From Pseudomonas sp. P818 (lineage in GTDB: Bacteria > Pseudomonadota > Gammaproteobacteria > Pseudomonadales > Pseudomonadaceae), in assembly GCF_000418555.1 (NCBI RefSeq), contig NZ_ATKM01000005.1, positions 558,001 through 622,000 of the forward strand: a stretch of DNA of 64,000 nt. Reading direction: 5' to 3'. Positions within the stretch are counted from its first letter, which is position 1; every line of letters starts with the position of its first letter. Shown piece after piece: positions 1-9,973 of this stretch. The notes under the pieces are model-generated. The model made no database searches and was not told the DNA's origin. It worked only from the letters and a program-made list of their open reading frames with translations. The position numbers and the translations under genes are program-made.

Positions 1-1015
1 AGCCGATCATCGCGTCGCCAAAGCTTTCGGCCTGCGGGCGGCCAGTGCTGAACAACACCAGGTACAGGGTATAGGCCACGTAGTAGGCGAGAAACAGCAG
101 GCCTTCCCAGCGATTGATGCGATAACCGCTGAAGAAGATCGGCAGGCAGGCCACGGCTACGGCGATCATCACCGGGAAGTCGAAGGCCAGGGCATTGGCC
201 GCTACCGGAATGGCAGCAGGCGAAACCAGCGAGGCCAGGCCCAGTACGCACAGCAGGTTGAAGATGTTGCTGCCGACGATATTGCCCACGGCGATGTCGC
301 GCTCGCCCTTGAACGCGGCGATGATCGAGGTGGCCAACTCAGGCAGCGAAGTGCCGATGGCGATTACGGTCAAGCCGATTACCAGTTCCGACAGACCCAG
401 GGCGCGGGCCAGTTGCACGGCGCCTTCGACCAGCAGATTGGACCCACCGACCAATAGCCCGAGGCCGACGACGACCAGGCCCAGGTTGATCGCCCAGGCG
501 TAAGGCTTGGGCTGTTCGTCGAGGCCGAATTCCTTGGCGAACTCATCATCGTCGCTCTTGTTTTCCTTGCGCGCGTTATAGATCAGAAAGCCGGTGTAGC
601 TCAGCACGCCGGCGAACAGCAGGGCGCCATCGAGGCGGCTCAGCGCGCCGTCCCAGGCCAGGGCATAGACCACCAGGCTGGCGCCGATCATGATCGGTAC
701 GTCCAGGCGGATCAGCTGGCGCGAGACGATCAGCGGCGCCACCAGGGCGGTCATGCCGAGAATCAGCAATACGTTGGCGATGTTGCTGCCGATCACGTTG
801 CCGATCGCCAGGTCACCACTGCCGTTGAAGGCCGATTGCACGCTGACCGCGGTTTCCGGCGCGCTGGTGCCGAAGGCCACAACGGTCAGGCCGATCACCA
901 GGGGCGGAATGCCGAACTGCGCGGCCAGCTTGGCGGCGCCGCGCACCAGCACTTCGGCGCCGGCGACCAGTAGCACCAGGCCGGCGATCAGGTAGACATA
1001 GGTCATCAGGGTCAT
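1..1015 (-). CDS. CaCA-family calcium/sodium antiporter, C-terminus cut by the window edge
   Basis: Inner-membrane cation exchanger of the CaCA (YrbG-like) family. About 338 residues are visible and no stop is reached. Both alpha repeats can be read: an N-terminal one with GTSAPE followed by NVIGSNIANV, and a second with GTSLPE followed by NIVGSNIFNL. They are joined by a hydrophilic loop rich in Lys, Asp and Glu around residue 160. Multiple hydrophobic helices fill the rest. ATG 1015 is chosen because GGAG lies 10 bases upstream; a second in-frame ATG at 1006 would be too far from it. The substrate (Ca2+/Na+ or H+) is inferred from the family only. Confidence 0.9.
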   Translation of the reverse strand, partial: MTLMTYVYLIAGLVLLVAGAEVLVRGAAKLAAQFGIPPLVIGLTVVAFGTSAPETAVSVQSAFNGSGDLAIGNVIGSNIANVLLILGMTALVAPLIVSRQLIRLDVPIMIGASLVVYALAWDGALSRLDGALLFAGVLSYTGFLIYNARKENKSDDDEFAKEFGLDEQPKPYAWAINLGLVVVGLGLLVGGSNLLVEGAVQLARALGLSELVIGLTVIAIGTSLPELATSIIAAFKGERDIAVGNIVGSNIFNLLCVLGLASLVSPAAIPVAANALAFDFPVMIAVAVACLPIFFSGYRINRWEGLLFLAYYVAYTLYLVLFSTGRPQAESFGDAMIG

Positions 1016-1106
1016 TGCAGAGTAGCTCCGGGAAAAGTGCGGCTAGTGTAGCGATGGCGTTATCCGCCGCTAGATGCGCCAAAAAGATTTTGTTGCCAAT
1101 TGTTGG

Positions 1107-1529
1107 TCAGTCCAGCGCCTCGACCCGCACCGGGACCACGCCTGCGCGCAACATGTCCAGGCGCACGGCAGCGGCACGTGACACGTCGATCACACGGCCG
1201 CGTACGAAGGGCCCACGGTCATTGATTCGTACTACGACGCTACGTTCATTGTTCAGGTTGGTCACCCGCACTCGCGTACCGAAGGGCAGGGTGCGATGTG
1301 CGGCGGTCAGGGCATTCTGATCGAAGCGCTCGCCGCTGGCGGTGCGTTTGCCATGGTGCGCCTGAGCGTAGTAGGAAGCCTTGCCGGTTTCGCTGCCACC
1401 TGCACCGCCGCCGAAGGTGGAACAGCCGCCGAGCACGGCAAGCGCGCCGAGTAATGCGCAGCTGCGCAGCGCTGATGCAATGCGGGGCAATGAAGGTTTC
1501 CGGATTGCATCCGGGCTACGGATCGTCAT
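1107..1529 (-). CDS. Small RlpA-like double-psi beta-barrel lipoprotein
   Basis: A 140-residue lipoprotein. The N-terminus has a hydrophobic stretch ending in the lipobox LGGC, with the lipidated cysteine near residue 36, followed by a Gly/Ser-rich linker. The rest is one RlpA-type double-psi beta-barrel, including [16 protein letters not shown] and the family signature NDRGPF. Full RlpA is a septal lytic transglycosylase acting on denuded glycan and carries a C-terminal SPOR domain; this protein has none, so septal targeting is not supported. ATG 1529 is preferred over 1544 or 1583 because GGAG lies 9 bases upstream. Codons 4-10 overlap a palindrome of the GTAGCCCGG type, which is unusual for coding DNA. 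Confidence 0.85.
   Translation of the reverse strand: MTIRSPDAIRKPSLPRIASALRSCALLGALAVLGGCSTFGGGAGGSETGKASYYAQAHHGKRTASGERFDQNALTAAHRTLPFGTRVRVTNLNNERSVVVRINDRGPFVRGRVIDVSRAAAVRLDMLRAGVVPVRVEALD
1500..1521 (-). repeat. GTAGCCCGG-type palindromic repeat inside the rlpA-like 5' coding region
   Basis: On the minus strand the sequence reads CGTAGCCCGGATGCAATCCGG, containing the palindrome CCGGAT-GCA-ATCCGG at 1500-1514. A second member of the same pattern lies at 44619-44643 between trpS and zapE. Such sequences are normally intergenic in pseudomonads; here it lies within the N-terminal codons of the lipoprotein gene. Confidence 0.55.
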
Positions 1530-1545
1530 CTGTTCTTTCTCCATG

Positions 1546-1575
1546 AAAAAACGCCGGGGGAACCCGGCGTTTTTC
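1546..1575 (-). terminator. Rho-independent terminator after gatB
   Basis: A perfect stem AACGCCGGG / CCCGGCGTT with a short loop is flanked by an A run and a T run, so it could work in both directions. It lies 25 bases past the gatB stop and just upstream of the rlpA-like gene on the same strand, separating gatCAB from it. Confidence 0.85.
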
Positions 1576-1598
1576 AGTAGCAAGCGAAACGGCCTGGC

Positions 1599-3044
1599 TC
1601 AGCCTTCGAGCTTCTTCTTCAGCAGTTCGTTCACTTGCCCCGGGTTGGCCTTGCCTTTCGAGGCTTTCATGGCCTGACCGACGAAGAAGCCGAACATCTT
1701 GCCGCGCTTGGCTTCGTCGCTGGCGCGGTACTGCTCGACCTGCTCGGCGTTGGCGGCCAGGACTTCGTCGAGCATGGCTTCGATGGCGCCGCTGTCGGTG
1801 ACCTGCTTGAGGCCCTTGCTCTCGATGATCGCATCGGCGCTGCCTTCACCGGCGGCCATGGCCTCGAACACCATCTTGGCGATCTTGCCGCTGATGGTGT
1901 TGTCCTTGATGCGCAGGATCATGCCGCCCAGGTGCTCGGCGGAAACCGGCGACTGCTCGATCTCCAGACCTTCCTTGTTGAGCAGGCTGGACAGCTCGCC
2001 CATCACCCAGTTGGCCGCCAGCTTGGCGTCGCCGCAGACCTTGGCCACTTCTTCGAAGTACTCGGCCATCTCGCGGCTGGCGGAGAGTACGCTGGCGTCG
2101 TAGGTGGACAGGCCGTACTGGCTCTGGAAACGCTCGCGCTTCTGTGTCGGCAGCTCCGGCAACTGGCTGCGCACCTCGTCGAGGAAGCTCTGCTCGATCA
2201 CCACCGGCAGCAGGTCGGGGCAGGGGAAGTAACGGTAGTCGTTGGCTTCTTCCTTGCCGCGCATGGAGCGGGTTTCATCCTTGTTCGGGTCGTACAGGCG
2301 GGTTTCCTGTATGACCTTGCCGCCGTCCTCGATCAGCTCGATCTGGCGCTGGATCTCGTGGTTGATCGCCTTTTCGATGAAGCGGAAGGAGTTGACGTTC
2401 TTGATTTCGGCGCGGGTGCCGAACTCGGCCTGGCCCTTGGGGCGCACCGAGACGTTGCAGTCGCAGCGCAGCGAGCCTTCGGCCATGTTGCCGTCACAGA
2501 TGCCCAGGTAGCGCACCAGGGCGTGGATGGCCTTCACATAGGCCACCGCTTCCTTGGCGGAGCGGATGTCCGGCTCGGAAACGATCTCCAGCAGCGGCGT
2601 GCCGGCGCGGTTGAGGTCGATGCCGCTCATGCCGTGGAAGTCTTCGTGCAGGCTCTTGCCGGCGTCCTCTTCGAGGTGCGCGCGGGTGATGCCGATGCGC
2701 TTGACGGTGCCGTCTTCCAGGGTGATGTCGAGAAAGCCCTTGCCGACGATGGGGTGATCCATCTGGCTGGTCTGGTAGCCCTTGGGCAGGTCCGGATAGA
2801 AGTAGTTCTTGCGGGCGAAGACGTTCTGCGGCGCGATGTGCGCGTCGATCGCCAGGCCGAATTTCACCGCCATGCGTACCGCCTCGGCGTTGAGCACCGG
2901 CAGGGTGCCGGGCATGCCGAGGTCGATCAGGCTGGCCTGGGTGTTGGGCTCGGCGCCGAAGCTGGTGGAGCTGGCCGAGAAGATCTTCGATTGCGTGCTG
3001 AGCTGAGCGTGGATCTCGAGCCCGATTACGGTTTCCCATTGCAT
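1599..3044 (-). CDS. gatB: Asp-tRNA(Asn)/Glu-tRNA(Gln) amidotransferase subunit B
   Basis: 481 residues, full length for GatB. This subunit recognises mischarged Glu-tRNA(Gln) or Asp-tRNA(Asn) and phosphorylates the carboxylate before amidation. Visible family blocks are the N-terminal [45 protein letters not shown] and the cysteine-containing [13 protein letters not shown]. The C-terminal third is the helical tail domain (YqeY-like) ending in Lys-rich residues. It follows gatA by 11 bases on the minus strand, completing gatC-gatA-gatB; a strong terminator lies just beyond. Confidence 0.98.
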   Translation of the reverse strand: MQWETVIGLEIHAQLSTQSKIFSASSTSFGAEPNTQASLIDLGMPGTLPVLNAEAVRMAVKFGLAIDAHIAPQNVFARKNYFYPDLPKGYQTSQMDHPIVGKGFLDITLEDGTVKRIGITRAHLEEDAGKSLHEDFHGMSGIDLNRAGTPLLEIVSEPDIRSAKEAVAYVKAIHALVRYLGICDGNMAEGSLRCDCNVSVRPKGQAEFGTRAEIKNVNSFRFIEKAINHEIQRQIELIEDGGKVIQETRLYDPNKDETRSMRGKEEANDYRYFPCPDLLPVVIEQSFLDEVRSQLPELPTQKRERFQSQYGLSTYDASVLSASREMAEYFEEVAKVCGDAKLAANWVMGELSSLLNKEGLEIEQSPVSAEHLGGMILRIKDNTISGKIAKMVFEAMAAGEGSADAIIESKGLKQVTDSGAIEAMLDEVLAANAEQVEQYRASDEAKRGKMFGFFVGQAMKASKGKANPGQVNELLKKKLEG

Positions 3045-3055
3045 CTGTCTATTCC

Positions 3056-4507
3056 TCAGAAACCAGTCGGTGCTTGTGTGTGCCAGTCGCTGACCTGTTG
3101 GTACTGGTGCGCGACATTCAGCAGACGACCTTCCTGGAAGTAGTTGCCGAGCAGCTGCACGCCCACCGGCAGGCCATCGACGAAGCCGGCCGGCATCGAC
3201 AGGCCGGGGATGCCGGCCAGGTTGGCGGTGATGGTGTAGATATCTTCCAGATAGGCGGACACCGGGTCGCCGCCTTTCTCGCCGATCTTCCAGGCCAGGT
3301 TTGGCGTGGTCGGGCCGAGGATCACGTCGACGTCCTTGAAGGCGGCGACGAAGTCGTTCTTGATCAGTCGGCGGATCTGCTGCGCCTTGATGTAGTAGGC
3401 GTCGTAGTAACCGGCGGACAGGGCGTAGGTGCCGACCATGATGCGGCGTTTGACTTCCGCGCCGAAGCCTTCGCCGCGCGAGCGCTTGTACAGGTCTTCG
3501 AGGTTGACCGGGTTCTCGCAGCGATAGCCGAAGCGCACGCCATCGAAGCGCGACAGGTTGGAGCTGGCCTCGGCCGGGGCGATCACGTAGTAGGCGGGAA
3601 TCGCGTGCTGCATGTTCGGCAGGCTGATGTCCTTGACGGTGGCGCCGAGCTTTTTCAGCTCCTCGACCACGGTCATGACCTTTTCGCCGATGCGGGCATC
3701 GAGGCCGGCGCCGAAGTACTCCTTGGGCAGGCCAATGCGCAGGCCGGCCAGCGGCTGGGTCAGCGCCGCCAGGTAGTCATCGACCGGCTGGTCGACGCTG
3801 GTCGAATCCTTCGGGTCGAAACCGGCCATGGCGCCGAGCAGCAGGGCGCAGTCTTCGGCAGTGCGGGCCAGCGGGCCGCCCTGATCGAGGCTGGAGGCGT
3901 AGGCGATCATGCCCCAGCGCGAGACACGGCCGTAGGTCGGCTTGATGCCGGTGAGGTTGGTCAGCGCCGCCGGCTGGCGAATCGAACCGCCGGTGTCGGT
4001 GCCGGTGGCGGCCGGAATCAGGCGTGCGGCCACGGCAGCGGCCGAGCCACCCGAGGAGCCGCCGGGTACGCGGCTGGTGTCCCAGGGGTTCTTCACCGGG
4101 CCGTAGTGGCTGGATTCGTTGGCCGAGCCCATGGCGAACTCGTCCATGTTCAGCTTGCCGAGAGTCACGGTGCCGGCGGCCTTGAGCTTGTCGACCACGG
4201 TGGCGTCATAGGGCGCCTTGAAGCCGGTGAGGATCTTCGAACCGCAGGAGGTCAGCACGCCGTTGGTGCAGAACAGATCCTTGTGGGCGATCGGCGCGCC
4301 GAGCAGGGCGCCGGTTTCTCCGGCGGCGCGGCGGGCGTCGGCTGCCTTGGCCTGCTCCAGAGCGAGGTCTTCGGTGACGGTAATGAAGCTGTTGAGCTGT
4401 GGGTCGAGCTGCGCGATGCGCGCCAGCAGGCTACGGCTCAGTTCTTCAGCGGAGAATTGCTTGTCGGCGAGGCCGCGGGCGATCTCGGCCAGGGTCATTT
4501 GATGCAT
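3056..4507 (-). CDS. gatA: Asp-tRNA(Asn)/Glu-tRNA(Gln) amidotransferase subunit A
   Basis: 483-residue amidase-signature enzyme that hydrolyses glutamine and channels ammonia to GatB. The catalytic Lys is in IAHKDLFC (about residue 76). The Gly/Ser-rich signature follows, with [10 protein letters not shown] and the nucleophilic serine in [11 protein letters not shown] near residue 175. ATG 4507 has AAGGG 7 bases upstream; an alternative in-frame ATG lies 9 bases further in. Middle gene of gatCAB, 14 bases after gatC. Confidence 0.98.
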   Translation of the reverse strand: MHQMTLAEIARGLADKQFSAEELSRSLLARIAQLDPQLNSFITVTEDLALEQAKAADARRAAGETGALLGAPIAHKDLFCTNGVLTSCGSKILTGFKAPYDATVVDKLKAAGTVTLGKLNMDEFAMGSANESSHYGPVKNPWDTSRVPGGSSGGSAAAVAARLIPAATGTDTGGSIRQPAALTNLTGIKPTYGRVSRWGMIAYASSLDQGGPLARTAEDCALLLGAMAGFDPKDSTSVDQPVDDYLAALTQPLAGLRIGLPKEYFGAGLDARIGEKVMTVVEELKKLGATVKDISLPNMQHAIPAYYVIAPAEASSNLSRFDGVRFGYRCENPVNLEDLYKRSRGEGFGAEVKRRIMVGTYALSAGYYDAYYIKAQQIRRLIKNDFVAAFKDVDVILGPTTPNLAWKIGEKGGDPVSAYLEDIYTITANLAGIPGLSMPAGFVDGLPVGVQLLGNYFQEGRLLNVAHQYQQVSDWHTQAPTGF

Positions 4508-4521
4508 GTCGAGCCCTTTCC

Positions 4522-4809
4522 TTATTCGATGACTTTCGGCACGAGGTACAGGCCGCTTTCCACGGCCGGGGCGATGGCCTGGTAGGCGTCGCGCTGGTTG
4601 CTCTCGTTGACCACGTCGGCACGCAGGCGCTGGGTCGCTTCCAGCGGGTGGGCCAGGGGTTCGATGCCCTGGGTATCGACGGCCTGCATCTGGTCGATCA
4701 GACCGAGGATGTTGTTCAGGGTCTCGGTGGTTTGCGGAATATCGCCTTCGTTCAGACCCAGGCGGGCCAGGTGGGCGATTTTTTCCACCTCGGAGCGTTC
4801 AAGCGCCAT
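4522..4809 (-). CDS. gatC: Asp-tRNA(Asn)/Glu-tRNA(Gln) amidotransferase subunit C
   Basis: 95 residues, typical for GatC, the small subunit that wraps around GatA and stabilises the complex. The N-terminal helix contains the conserved IAHLARLGL segment. It is the first gene of the gatCAB operon and is divergent from mreB across a 228-base gap that should hold both promoters. Confidence 0.95.
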   Translation of the reverse strand: MALERSEVEKIAHLARLGLNEGDIPQTTETLNNILGLIDQMQAVDTQGIEPLAHPLEATQRLRADVVNESNQRDAYQAIAPAVESGLYLVPKVIE

Positions 4810-4936
4810 CGGGGGTTCTCCAGTGGAAGTGTGACAGAGAGGGCATGCAGGGAACGGATGTCGCGAGCCAGCGGTCGAAGGCCGCGATGTGCAGCTACAA
4901 GGCCCGGAAAAACAGGCAATCTACCATATTGCCGCC

Positions 4937-4964
4937 TTGCTCAAAATCCCTGCCGTTGTTAGAG
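4937..4964 (+). promoter_or_regulatory. Possible mreB promoter
   Basis: TTGCTC (4937-4942) and TTAGAG (4959-4964) are separated by 16 bases, about 75 bases before the mreB ATG. The match to sigma-70 consensus is modest, so this is tentative. The gatC-mreB gap (4810-5037) contains no gene. Confidence 0.3.
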
Positions 4965-4975
4965 TTTGCCGCACT

Positions 4976-5019
4976 TTTTACCCGCGCGTTTTTCCGCGTC
5001 TGACTTTTACCCACGCGTT
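4976..5019 (+). repeat. Direct repeat in the mreB leader
   Basis: TTTTACCCGCGCGTT at 4976-4990 and TTTTACCCACGCGTT at 5005-5019 match at 14 of 15 bases, with a 29-base start-to-start distance. They sit immediately before the mreB start codon at 5038. They may be an operator or mRNA element, or a chance local duplication. Confidence 0.45.
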
Positions 5020-5025
5020 GCCTAG

Positions 5026-6075
<1,050 letters not shown>

Positions 6076-6206
6076 GCCCCGCGGCTGTGGACGTTTGCCG
6101 TGCCGCCTCCGGGCGGCACGCGCATATTCGAGCATTGCAGTACACTCGGCCCAACCTTCGCCAGACCGGTTCGCCCTTCGCATGAATTCGCGCGCTTTCC
6201 GCCCTC

Positions 6207-7217
6207 GTGGCGCACAAGGAGCAGCTCATTAAGCCGCTCTTCGCCAAAGGTCCCTCGCTGGGCATTCGCCTGCTGGTATTTGCCGTATTGTCGGTAGTGC
6301 TGATGGTGGCCGACGCCCGCTTCGATACGCTCAAGCCCGTGCGTAGCATGATGGGTATGGTGTTGACGCCCCTGTACGAACTGGCCGAACTGCCCGTGCG
6401 GGCCTGGGAAGGCGCGACCCAGCAGATTTCCTCGCGCAGCGAGCTGCTGGCCGAGAACGAGAAGCTCAAGGCCGAAGCCCTGCTGCTGCAGCGCCGCCTG
6501 CAGAAGCTGGCGACCCTGACCGAGCAGAACGTGCGTCTGCGCGAGCTGCTCAATTCCGCCGCGCTGGTGGACGAGGAGGTGCTGGTCAGCGAACTGATCG
6601 GCGTCGATCCCAACCCCTATACCCACCGCATCCTGATCGACAAGGGTGAGAAGGACTGCGTCGACGAGAGCAAGAAGAACTGCGTGTTCCTCGGTCAGCC
6701 GGTGCTCGATGCCCGCGGCCTGATGGGCCAGGTGGTGGAGGTGATGCCCTACACCTCGCGCGTATTGCTGCTCACCGACAACACCCACAGCATTCCCGTG
6801 CAGGTCAACCGCAACGGCCTGCGCGCCATCGCGGTCGGCACCGGCAACCCGGAGAGCCTCGAGCTGCGTCACGTCGCCGATACCGCCGATATCAAGGAAG
6901 GCGATCTGCTGGTCAGCTCCGGCATGGGCCAGCGTTTTCCGGCCGGCTATCCGGTGGCCACGGTCAAGGAAGTGATCCACGACTCCGGCCAGCCATTCGC
7001 CATCGTCCGTGCCACGCCGACGGCGGCGCTCAATCGCAGCCGCTATCTGCTGCTGGTGTTCTCCGATCGTCGCAGCCCCGAGCAACGTGCCACCGATTCG
7101 GCCGAGGCTCAGGAAGCCGCTGACCGCGAGGTCGAGCAGGAGCGCACCCAGGGCGAGCAGACGCCAGCGCCGGCTGCCGCTCCAGCCGCGACCGCTCCCG
7201 CTCAGGAGGCGAACTGA
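6207..7217 (+). CDS. mreC: Rod shape-determining protein MreC
   Basis: Periplasmic bitopic elongasome protein. A short cytoplasmic N-terminus leads into one transmembrane helix (RLLVFAVLSVVLMVADARF). A coiled coil (about residues 70-115) comes next, then the beta-barrel domains, then an Ala/Pro/Gln-rich tail. The frame opens at GTG 6207, but no ribosome binding site precedes that codon. A consensus AAGGAG at 6216-6221 is placed 6 bases before an in-frame ATT at 6228, giving a protein starting (M)KPLFAKGPS. I think initiation at AUU is more likely; the coordinates given use the standard codon. The stop overlaps the mreD start by one base. Confidence 0.93.
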   Translation: MAHKEQLIKPLFAKGPSLGIRLLVFAVLSVVLMVADARFDTLKPVRSMMGMVLTPLYELAELPVRAWEGATQQISSRSELLAENEKLKAEALLLQRRLQKLATLTEQNVRLRELLNSAALVDEEVLVSELIGVDPNPYTHRILIDKGEKDCVDESKKNCVFLGQPVLDARGLMGQVVEVMPYTSRVLLLTDNTHSIPVQVNRNGLRAIAVGTGNPESLELRHVADTADIKEGDLLVSSGMGQRFPAGYPVATVKEVIHDSGQPFAIVRATPTAALNRSRYLLLVFSDRRSPEQRATDSAEAQEAADREVEQERTQGEQTPAPAAAPAATAPAQEAN

Positions 7218-7705
7218 TGGTCGGTATACAACCTCGTAACGGTTGGGTGATCTGGCTGACTCTGGCCTTCGCGCTGCTGCTCAGCGTGGCGCCGCTGCTC
7301 GAGTTCATGCAGATCGGTCGCCCGCTGTGGGTCGCCCTGATTCTCACCTATTGGGTGCTGGCACTGCCGCATCGCGTCGGCCTGACCACGGCCTGGATAC
7401 TTGGTCTGGCGCAGGATGTGCTGTTCGGCACGCTGCTCGGGCAGAACGCCTTGATCCTCACGCTGATCACCTTTCTGGTACTGAGCCTGCATCGGCGCCT
7501 GCGCATGTTTCCCATGTGGCAGCAGAGCATGGTGCTGATGGTGGTGTTCGGCCTCGCCCAACTGGTGCAGCTGTGGCTCAATGCCCTGACCGGCAGTCGT
7601 CCGCCAACCCTGGCCTTCATCCTGCCGGCGCTGATCAGCGCCCTGCTGTGGCCCTGGATCTGCGTCATCCTGCGTGGTCTGCACCTGCGCCTCAACGTCA
7701 ACTGA
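7217..7705 (+). CDS. mreD: Rod shape-determining membrane protein MreD
   Basis: 162-residue integral inner-membrane protein made of about five to six hydrophobic helices, as expected for MreD. It links MreC to the elongasome. Its ATG overlaps the mreC TGA (ATGA arrangement), indicating translational coupling. Sequence conservation in this family is low, so the call rests on hydrophobicity plus the mreBCD context. Confidence 0.95.
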   Translation: MVGIQPRNGWVIWLTLAFALLLSVAPLLEFMQIGRPLWVALILTYWVLALPHRVGLTTAWILGLAQDVLFGTLLGQNALILTLITFLVLSLHRRLRMFPMWQQSMVLMVVFGLAQLVQLWLNALTGSRPPTLAFILPALISALLWPWICVILRGLHLRLNVN

Positions 7706-7752
7706 ACGCGGCCTTGTCTGGCTGGCCGCGGTTCGCCAAGGGAGATACCCGC

Positions 7753-8388
7753 ATGGCCGAGCTGTTTCTGGCCTCCGCCTCGCCCCGTCGCCGTGAATTG
7801 CTGGCCCAGATCGCTGTGCCCTGCGTCACGCTAATCGCCTCGATAGATGAAAATCCTTTGCCAGCCGAACCCGCCGCAGCCTATGTAGAGCGTCTGGCGC
7901 GCGAGAAGGCGCGTGCCGGTCTGCAACTATTGGGCGAGCGTACCGATGCCGTGGTGCTGGGCGCCGACACAGCAGTGGTGCTGGACGGGCGGATTCTTGG
8001 CAAACCGGCGGACCTCAATGAGTCGCGCGCCATGCTGCAGGCCCTGTCGGGGCGCAGCCATCAGGTGCTGACTGCCGTGGCCCTGGCCAGTGCCGAACGC
8101 GAGTCGGCACGCGTGGTCAGCAGCGAGGTGAGCTTTCGTCCCATCAGCGAGGCTGAAATCGAGGCTTACTGGGCCAGCGGTGAGCCATGTGACAAGGCCG
8201 GCAGTTATGGTATCCAGGGGCTGGCGGCGGTGTTCGTCAGCCAGTTGCAGGGCAGCTACTCGGCGGTGGTCGGTTTGCCGCTGTGCGAAACTGCCGAGCT
8301 GCTTGGCGAGTTCGGTATTGCTTGCTGGCAGCTGCCGGTGCAAGGACATCTGCAGAAACCAGACGATGGCAACGCCGTTGCTGGATGA
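7753..8388 (+). CDS. Maf-family nucleoside triphosphate pyrophosphatase (YhdE-like)
   Basis: 211 residues. Maf proteins hydrolyse non-canonical or pyrimidine NTPs; the YhdE branch prefers dTTP/UTP. Family motifs are the N-terminal [12 protein letters not shown], the central [10 protein letters not shown], and KAGSYGIQG near residue 150. Start at ATG 7753 is preceded by GGAGA 8 bases upstream; the open frame extends further upstream into mreD but without homology. It sits between mreD and rng, the common proteobacterial order. Specificity (dTTP/UTP) is inferred from context and motif. Confidence 0.93.
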   Translation: MAELFLASASPRRRELLAQIAVPCVTLIASIDENPLPAEPAAAYVERLAREKARAGLQLLGERTDAVVLGADTAVVLDGRILGKPADLNESRAMLQALSGRSHQVLTAVALASAERESARVVSSEVSFRPISEAEIEAYWASGEPCDKAGSYGIQGLAAVFVSQLQGSYSAVVGLPLCETAELLGEFGIACWQLPVQGHLQKPDDGNAVAG

Positions 8389-8456
8389 GCTGTCCAAAAG
8401 CTTGAGTCCGCGGGGCGCTGCAGTGGCCCGGCCGGCATGATCACCAGGATGGATGC

Positions 8457-9914
8457 ATGAGCGAAGAGATTCTGATCAATATCACGCCGATGGAGTCGCG
8501 CGTGGCGGTGGTGGAAAACGGCGTGCTGCAGGAAGTTCACGTCGAGCGCACGCAGAAGCGCGGCATCGTCGGCAACATCTACAAGGGCAAGGTGGTGCGG
8601 GTGCTGCCCGGCATGCAGGCGGCATTCGTCGACATCGGCCTGGAGCGCGCGGCCTTCATCCATGCCTCGGAAATCTCCACCCGTGAAGGCGCGGCGGTCG
8701 AACCGATCAGCGCCCTGGTCCACGAAGGGCAGAGCCTCACCGTACAGGTCACCAAGGACCCTATCGGCAGTAAGGGCGCGCGCCTGACCACGCAGCTGTC
8801 GATTCCCTCGCGTTACCTGGTGTACATGCCGCGCACCAGCCATGTCGGCATCTCGCTGAAGATTGAGGACGAGACCGAGCGCGAGCGCCTCAAGCAGGTG
8901 GTCGCCGATTGCGTCGCTGCCGAGGGCATCGAGGAGGCGGGCGGCTTCATCCTGCGCACTGCCGCCGAGGGCGCTGGCGCCGACGAGATCCTTATCGACA
9001 TTCGCTATCTGCGCCGCCTTTGGGATCAGATCGGCGCGCAGATCCAGAATGCCAAGGCGCCGGTGGTGATCTACGAGGATCTGTCCCTGGCACTGCGCAC
9101 CCTGCGCGACCTGGTCAGCCCGCGCACCGAGAAGATTCGCGTGGACTCGCGGGAAACCTTCCAGAAGATCACCCAGTTCGTCGCCGAGCTGATGCCGGAG
9201 ATTGCCGACCGTCTGGAGCACTACCCGGGCGAACGGCCGATCTTCGATCTGTACGGTGTCGAGGACGAAATCCAACGCGCCCTGGAACGCAAGGTGCCGC
9301 TGAAGTCCGGCGGCTACCTGGTGGTCGATCCCGCCGAGGCTATGAGCACCATCGACGTCAATACCGGCGCCTTCGTCGGCCATCGCACGCTGGAAGAGAC
9401 CATCTTCAAGACCAACCTGGAAGCGGCCACCGCCATCGCCCGCCAGCTGCGCCTGCGCAACCTGGGCGGCATCATCATCATCGACTTCATCGACATGGAA
9501 GACGAGGAGCATCAGCGCCAGGTGCTGCGCACCCTGGAGAAGCAGCTCGAACGTGACCATGCCAAGACCAACATCATCGGCATCACCGAACTCGGCCTGG
9601 TGCAGATGACCCGCAAGCGCACCCGCGAAAGCCTTGAGCAGATCCTCTGCGAGCCGTGCAGCGCCTGTCAGGGGCGTGGCAAGTTGAAGACGCCGGAAAC
9701 CATCTGCTACGAGATCTTCCGCGAAATTCTGCGTGAGGCGCGCGCCTATCAGGCGGAAAGCTATCGGGTGCTGGCCAATCAGAAAGTGGTCGATCGTCTG
9801 CTCGATGAAGAGTCGGGCAACGTCGCCGATCTGGAGGCCTTTATCGGACGTACCATCAAGTTCCAGGTGGAAACCATGTATTCCCAGGAACAGTACGATG
9901 TGGTGCTGCTCTGA
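8457..9914 (+). CDS. rng: Ribonuclease G
   Basis: 485-residue endoribonuclease that matures the 5' end of 16S rRNA and helps turn over mRNA. It has an N-terminal S1 domain (KRGIVGNIYKGKVVRVLPGM, residues 36-55) continuing into FVDIGLERAAFIHASEI. The catalytic metal site has the acidic residues of TIDVNTGAF and IIIDFIDMED near residues 300-345. The zinc-link CEPCSACQGRG follows near residue 400. It lacks the long scaffold tail of RNase E. The last bases overlap a probable CTG start for the next gene. Confidence 0.97.
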   Translation: MSEEILINITPMESRVAVVENGVLQEVHVERTQKRGIVGNIYKGKVVRVLPGMQAAFVDIGLERAAFIHASEISTREGAAVEPISALVHEGQSLTVQVTKDPIGSKGARLTTQLSIPSRYLVYMPRTSHVGISLKIEDETERERLKQVVADCVAAEGIEEAGGFILRTAAEGAGADEILIDIRYLRRLWDQIGAQIQNAKAPVVIYEDLSLALRTLRDLVSPRTEKIRVDSRETFQKITQFVAELMPEIADRLEHYPGERPIFDLYGVEDEIQRALERKVPLKSGGYLVVDPAEAMSTIDVNTGAFVGHRTLEETIFKTNLEAATAIARQLRLRNLGGIIIIDFIDMEDEEHQRQVLRTLEKQLERDHAKTNIIGITELGLVQMTRKRTRESLEQILCEPCSACQGRGKLKTPETICYEIFREILREARAYQAESYRVLANQKVVDRLLDEESGNVADLEAFIGRTIKFQVETMYSQEQYDVVLL

Positions 9915-9973
9915 GCGCGGCTAGCACTGAAGGCGCCCTGGCGCGCCTGTTCTCGGCGCTGCTGCGCTGGGGG

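Noticed and set aside
1635..4585. Two ~500-codon plus-strand frames opposite gatB and gatA
   Set aside because: Codon-bias shadows of gatBA with low-complexity His/Asp/Gly composition.
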